22,500 nt of DNA from contig JBBHKE010001099.1 in the NCBI GenBank assembly GCA_037447655.1, positions 1 through 22,500 of the forward strand, in the 5' to 3' direction. The position numbers and the translations under genes were made by a program. This stretch comes from Zygnema cylindricum. Taxonomy: Eukaryota; Streptophyta; Zygnematophyceae; Zygnematales; Zygnemataceae. Numbering within the stretch: the stretch's first letter is position 1; the number at the start of each line of letters is the position of its first letter. The notes beneath the pieces were generated by a model. The model was given only the letters and a program-made list of their open reading frames with translations, had not been told where the DNA came from and made no database searches. This document shows, one piece after another, positions 17,915 to 22,500 of the stretch.

Positions 17915-18290
17915 ACCAAAATCGCTACCTTGCAAATGAGTGGGCAAGGCCAAAGGGCCAGATCTATAAAAGCAAAAATTTGCTAAAGAAGCACCCGGAG
18001 GTGCAGATCTAAAAGCTCCAAAGGCAGAAAATAATTCTATCCATGGCCACCAAAGACCAGATCTAACCAAAAAATTCCACGCCAATTATACAACAAGAAA
18101 AACACAAGGCCACTCACGGCCATATGGCAAGCATGGAAAGTGCGGACAATGCAGATGCTCGATACAATTGGGTCTGATTGTCCCAATCCACTCACGTACC
18201 CTCTAAACGATTAACAAACTATCCTATCACGCGCTTGTACCCACAAGGCATCGTAATACTTACAGAAGACCTTCAATAATCAGGTGGTTA

Positions 18291-18545
18291 TTAAAGGTGA
18301 GCCGCTGCTAGGCTTTGCATAGCGCCAAAGTGTAAATCCGCTCCACAATCCGCTCCCAAAGTTTCCTCCAAAAAGAGTCTCCTCCGAATGTCCTCAAGAC
18401 CGTGTAAGACTCCACCTAGTGAATGTCCACACCCTAGGAAAGAGAGAAAGAAAAATACGAAAACAAAAAAACGAAAGGAAAATAAATTTGGTAGTGAGAA
18501 AAGGGTAAGGAAAATGAGCTGCCCAAACCCTAGGTTTTCGGCCAA
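18291..18545 (-). other. 84-codon open frame in B, unit 1
   Basis: Starts MAENLGFGQLIF, has a phenylalanine-rich hydrophobic middle (RFFVFVFFFLSFLG) and a polar end (EDIRRRLFLEETLGADCGAD). The copy in unit 2 has the same length and frame. The hydrophobic part comes from an A-rich tract read in reverse and may be meaningless. Confidence 0.2.
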
Positions 18546-18725
18546 CCTTAGGCTTGAAGCAACCCTGATTCTGCAGGAAACCCTAATTCGGCAGAAAACC
18601 CTAATTTTGCAAAAAACTTTTATTCGGCAAAAAACCCTAATTCTGTAGAAAGCCCTAATTTCTGCAAAAAAACCCTAATTTTGACAGAAAAACCCTAAAA
18701 TCTGCAAGAAAAACCCTAATTTGAC
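18526..18725. repeat. CCCTAA minisatellite in B, unit 1
   Basis: About seven CCCTAA(T) motifs spaced by 16-22 bp of TTCTGCAGAAA/TTCGGCAAAAA-type spacer. The motif is the plant telomere core, but the regular spacer makes this an interstitial minisatellite. Confidence 0.85.
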
Positions 18726-19993
18726 AACAATAAATGAATTGTCAGAAAATATAGATGTAAATCTGCAGGAAAGAAATAGAATAGGCTAAGGTAAGAGGGA
18801 AACCCTCGAAAGAATAAATTGGAAAAACAAGTAAAAGTATTTTAAATGTATAAATTTTAGATGATATATCAATTTTTATAATTTTTCTTCAAAGGCAAAC
18901 TGAAAAAGAAACTACAAGTGGAGAAGAAATAGAATTAAAACTTATAAAAAAAACAAAACCCGGGTCAAAGAGAAAAAACCGGATCCAAAAAAGGTGAGAG
19001 AAAACTTAGAAATGGATAGATGGATTTCATATTGTAAATAATGTTTAATATATATATATTTTTTTCTTTAAAATTTTGTTCTCACACCAAACAAGGAAGC
19101 AAAACTGAAATGACAAGTAAATTGAACTGAAAATGGAAAAGACAAAACCAAAAACCAAAACTGAAAATGAAAGATATTATTTTTTTATGTTTTTTTTCTT
19201 TCAACAAAAACTGAAATTGAAATATAACAATTTTTTTTGATTTTTTTAAAACACAAAACAAAAAAGACAAGAATGATAATTTGAGAGTACAAGAATACTA
19301 AGTTGATAGGTAGCCACTAGGCTCCACGGTCTGGGCGTATTTTTTACAGGAGTTAGGTCTAGGATTTGAAATAAAGAAAAAAAAAACAAAAAATATGCAA
19401 AAAAACATCAATAAAGATCTACGGAGTATCCGAGATAAAAGGATATTGGCACGTCGATTACAGAAAATTACAACCAAAAAACAAGCAATGAAAATATGCA
19501 GAGAATCTGAAATTACCGAATTCTAACACACAAGTAAAAATAGCAACAAGAAAATACAAGTAAGCAACGTTAAAAATCTCCACAAAATTCGAGAAAACCG
19601 GATTTTGACACATTAGTCACCAAAATCGCTACCTTGCAAACGAGTGGGTATGGCCAAAAGGCCAGATCTATAAAAGCAGAAATTGCTAAACAAGCACCCG
19701 GAGGTGCAGATCTAAAAGCTCCAAAGGCATAAAATATTTCTATCCACGGCCACCAACGGCCAGATCTAACCAAAAAATTCCACGCTAATTTTACAACAAG
19801 AAAAACACAAGGCCACTCACGGCCATATGGCAAGGATAGAAAGCGTGGACAATCTAGATGCTCGATACAATTGGGTCTGATTGTCGCTATCCACTCACGT
19901 AACCTCTAAACGATCAACAAACTATCCTATCACGCGCTTGTACCCACAGAGCATCCTTATACTTACAAAAGACCTTTAATAATGTGGTGGTTA

Positions 19994-20248
19994 TCAAAGG
20001 TGAGGCGGAGGTAGGCTTTGCAGAGCGCCAAAGTGTGAATTCGCTCCACAATCCGCTCCCAAAGTTTCCTCCAAAAAAAGTCTCCTCCGAATATCCTCAG
20101 GACCGTGTAAGACTCCACCTAGTGAATGTCCACACCCCAGGAAAGAGGGAAAAAAAAATACGGAAACAAAAAAACGAAGGGAAAATAAATTTGGTAGTAA
20201 GATAAGGGTAGGGAAAATGAGCTGACCAAACCCTAGGTTTTTGGCCAA
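19994..20248 (-). other. 84-codon open frame in B, unit 2
   Basis: Counterpart of 18291-18545 with identical length and the same start (MAKNLGFGQLIF) and the block HSLGGVLHG.EDIRRRLFLE. Replacements include changes at several sites and both conservative and radical types, so preservation of the frame may simply reflect the short time since duplication. Confidence 0.2.
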
Positions 20249-20425
20249 CCTTAGGCTTGAAGCAACCTTGATTTCTGCAGGAAACCCTAATTCGGCAGAA
20301 AACCCTAATTCTGCAAGAAACCCTAATTCTGCAAAAACCCTAATTCTGAAAGAAACCCTAATTTCTGCAGAAAAAACCCTAATTTTGACAGAAAAACCCT
20401 AAAATCGCAAAAAAAACCCTAATTT
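20228..20425. repeat. CCCTAA minisatellite in B, unit 2
   Basis: The counterpart array has more CCCTAA motifs and more regular AAACCCTAATTCTGCAAG spacing. The copy number has therefore changed since the 1.7-kb duplication. Confidence 0.85.
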
Positions 20426-20976
20426 GACAACATAAAATTAATTGTCAAAAAATTCAGATGTAAATTTGCAGGAAAGAAATATAATAGGCTAAACTAAAAG
20501 GGAAACCGTCGAGAGAATAAATTGGAAAAACAAGTAAAAGTATTTTAAATGTATAAATTTTAGATAATATATCAAATTTTATAATTTTTCTTCAAAGGTA
20601 AACTGAAAAAGAAACTACAAGTGGAGAAAAAACTTGTAAAAAGAACAAAACCCGGGTCAAAAAGAAAAAACTGGATCCAAAATAGGTGAGAGAAAACTTA
20701 GAAATGGATAGATGGATTTAATGTTGTAAATAATGTTTAATATATATTTTTTTTCTTTAAAATTTTATTCTCACACCGAACTGAGAAGCAAAACTGAAAT
20801 GATAAGTAAATTGAACTGAAAATGGAAGAGACAAAACCAAAACTGAAAATGAAAGATATTATTTTTTTATGTTTTTTTTTTCAACAAAAACTGAAAATGA
20901 AATATAACTTTTTTTTTGATTTTTTTAAAACACAAAACAAGAGAGACAAGAATGATAATTTGAGAGTACAAGAATA

Positions 20977-22297
20977 CTAAGCTGATGGGTAGCCACTAGG
21001 CTCCACGGTCTGGGCGTATTCTTTACAGGAGTTAGGTCTAGGATTTCAAATAAAGAAAAATAAAACCAAAAAAATACAAGAAAACATCAATAGAGATCTA
21101 CGGAGTATCCGAGATAAAAGGATCTTGACACGCCGATTACAGAAAATAACAACCAAAAACAAGCAATGAAAATATGCAGAGAATCCGAAATAACCAAATT
21201 CTAACACACAAGTAAAAATAGCAACAAGAAAATACAACTAAGCAACGTTAAAAACCTGCACAAAATTCGAGAAAACCGGATTTTGACACACTAGTAACCA
21301 ATTGCAAAAAATGATAATAGAAAGCAAGCGATTGGAAGCTATAAAGAATCCGAGATAACCAGATTCTAACAAACCACCAGCAAACTCCAACCAAGGCAAC
21401 GAAAATTAGAGAAGAAAAAGTCAAACACTAATTCACCAAAAGCATCTACAAAGATTCAGAAACTGCCATAAAAAGCAGGCAAAATCCACACTAAAAGAGG
21501 TTCTTGAAAGAAAACCGTGCGGACTTTGACCGAAACCGAGTGAAATAACTTGTATGTCTTACAATGAAAGTTTAATGAGGAAAGAGAAAAGCTAAGCTTT
21601 CAAAAAACTAAGGCATGACAATTTGATTAAGGAAAAGACAAGGGAAAAATACAGAAAAATCTAAATCCTCTTCGACCAATTCTTCTACTCTCAAATTATA
21701 AGGGTACAAACCTAACGGAATGGCCTTTATACTAACAAAATAGCCAAAGTACTAATTTTTGACATTTGCTGACTAACCAATCACGTGAAAGTATTTCATT
21801 GCACAATTTACGACTAGTTTGGGTCCTGGCCAATAAGCGACCAGAATCATATGCCTACGTTACAAAATTCACAATCCGCGGATTAAAACCCTTCCTACCT
21901 ATATGGAAATGCGTGAACCTACATAAGTTCACAACTTAAAATACAACCAATCAGAGTGCGTCGCCAACACTTCGAAATCGCACGTCGCATCACCAATGTT
22001 TCAAAATCGTACGTCGCATCACTATTGTTTTGAAACCGTACGTCGTGGAGTTAATGTCTTGAAATTGTACGTCACGTCACTCCGAAATCTGCGACAAAAA
22101 AAAAGTACAAACGCTGTCGCTCACGCAAATATGTATCTCCGTGTCACCTGCGGAATTCTCGTCGTCACTTCGAAGTAGGTACACAATAAATCTTGCGTTC
22201 AAACATGATTTAACACAAACCCGAATTAGTGTAGCCGCAGCCTGTAACATTCTTATAAATAAACAAAATTCATGTCCCGACACAATGCGGCATAACA
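20977..22297 (-). repeat. 1.3-kb LTR-like unit A, right copy
   Basis: Full counterpart of 13558-14863. On the minus strand it starts TGTTATGCCGCATTGTGTCG at 22297. A 20-bp sequence at its B side (20955-20974, ATAATTTGAGAGTACAAGAA) is repeated inverted at 21680-21699 with one mismatch. As a possible 5' LTR of the minus-strand retroelement it pairs with the left copy, with the gag-pro pseudogene between them. Confidence 0.7.
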
Positions 22298-22500
22298 GAA
22301 AGAAAGAAAGGTAGAGAGAAAGAAAAAAAGAGTGAAAAATGAAAAAGAGAGAGAGTTAAAGGTAGAAAGAGAAAAAAAAAGTGGGAGAAAGTAGGATGAT
22401 AGTGAGGGAGAGAGAGAAAAAAAAAGAGAGATGGTTGATTAGAAAAGAGGTGGGGAAAAAATAAAAAAGAGAGAGAAAAAAAATCAAAAAAAAGATAGGG
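22298..22500. repeat. Purine-rich tract at the window end
   Basis: GAAA/GAGA-type low-complexity sequence, including several (GA)n runs and A-runs, directly outside LTR-like unit A. No gene seen. Confidence 0.9.

Larger units (their letters stand above)
17915..19618. repeat. 1.7-kb tandem duplication, unit 1
   Basis: Starts ACCAAAATCGCTACCTTGCA, and the same start recurs at 19619. It consists of part B (17915-19298: three CAGATCTA motifs, a CCCTAA minisatellite, an AT-rich end) followed by the first 320 bp of LTR-like unit A (19299-19618). The two units are closely similar, with scattered substitutions and small indels. Confidence 0.92.
19619..21300. repeat. 1.7-kb tandem duplication, unit 2
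   Basis: Second copy of B (19619-20976) and of the first part of A (20977-21300). Here A continues unbroken to 22297. The joint between units sits at ACCAA, shared by the B start (ACCAAAATCG) and by A at this point (AACCAATTGC), which suggests duplication through microhomology. Confidence 0.92.

Noticed and set aside
18526-18725. True chromosome end or telomere array
   Set aside because: CCCTAA units are separated by spacers, occur twice in a duplicated element, and the sequence continues normally on both sides.

Overview
The window reads as nuclear DNA of a green plant or streptophyte alga with a large, repeat-rich, AT-rich genome. Three things point there. One split gene matches the plant form of a TFIIH subunit. 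CCCTAAA/CCCTAAT telomere-like motifs occur in several places. A degraded gag-protease retroelement is present, and there are no bacterial operons. A charophyte such as Chara is a guess from style only (long introns, abundant simple repeats); the sequence does not prove it.

Region 1 (1-6684, minus strand) holds the 5' part of a split gene for the TFIIH core subunit TFB2 (GTF2H4/p52). Seven exons can be placed at 6684-6596, 3625-3464, 2505-2443, 2121-2028, 1280-1174, 436-391 and 116-57. They join without a frame break into 207 codons. The rest of the gene lies beyond base 1. Its introns are full of tandem repeats, (CT)n tracts, telomere-like motifs and one possible MITE.

Region 2 (6685-9727) is the flank of that gene. 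It contains an 84-bp duplication carrying TGACGTCA palindromes, a 173-bp duplication, about 1.1 kb of very AT-rich DNA, a GC-richer 223-bp possible exon with an exactly duplicated 72-bp core, and a 550-bp pyrimidine tract.

Region 3 (9731-13340) is a giant imperfect inverted repeat. Its arms are about 1.3 kb around a 321-bp centre, like a foldback transposon. A partial third arm copy lies about 700 bp beyond it. Decayed coding sequence of unknown identity lies in the arms.

Region 4 (13353-22297) is a nest of LTR-type elements read on the minus strand. A 1.3-kb LTR-like unit (A) occurs at 13558-14863 and 20977-22297. A 205-bp TG...CA repeat flanks the first A copy. A gag-protease pseudogene with no visible reverse transcriptase or integrase lies at 15091-17452 and ends directly before a polypurine tract. 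A 1.7-kb segment is duplicated in tandem at 17915-21300. The window closes in a purine-rich tract.

Apart from TFB2 and the weak exon candidate, I see no cellular gene. All splice sites and repeat borders were placed by eye.
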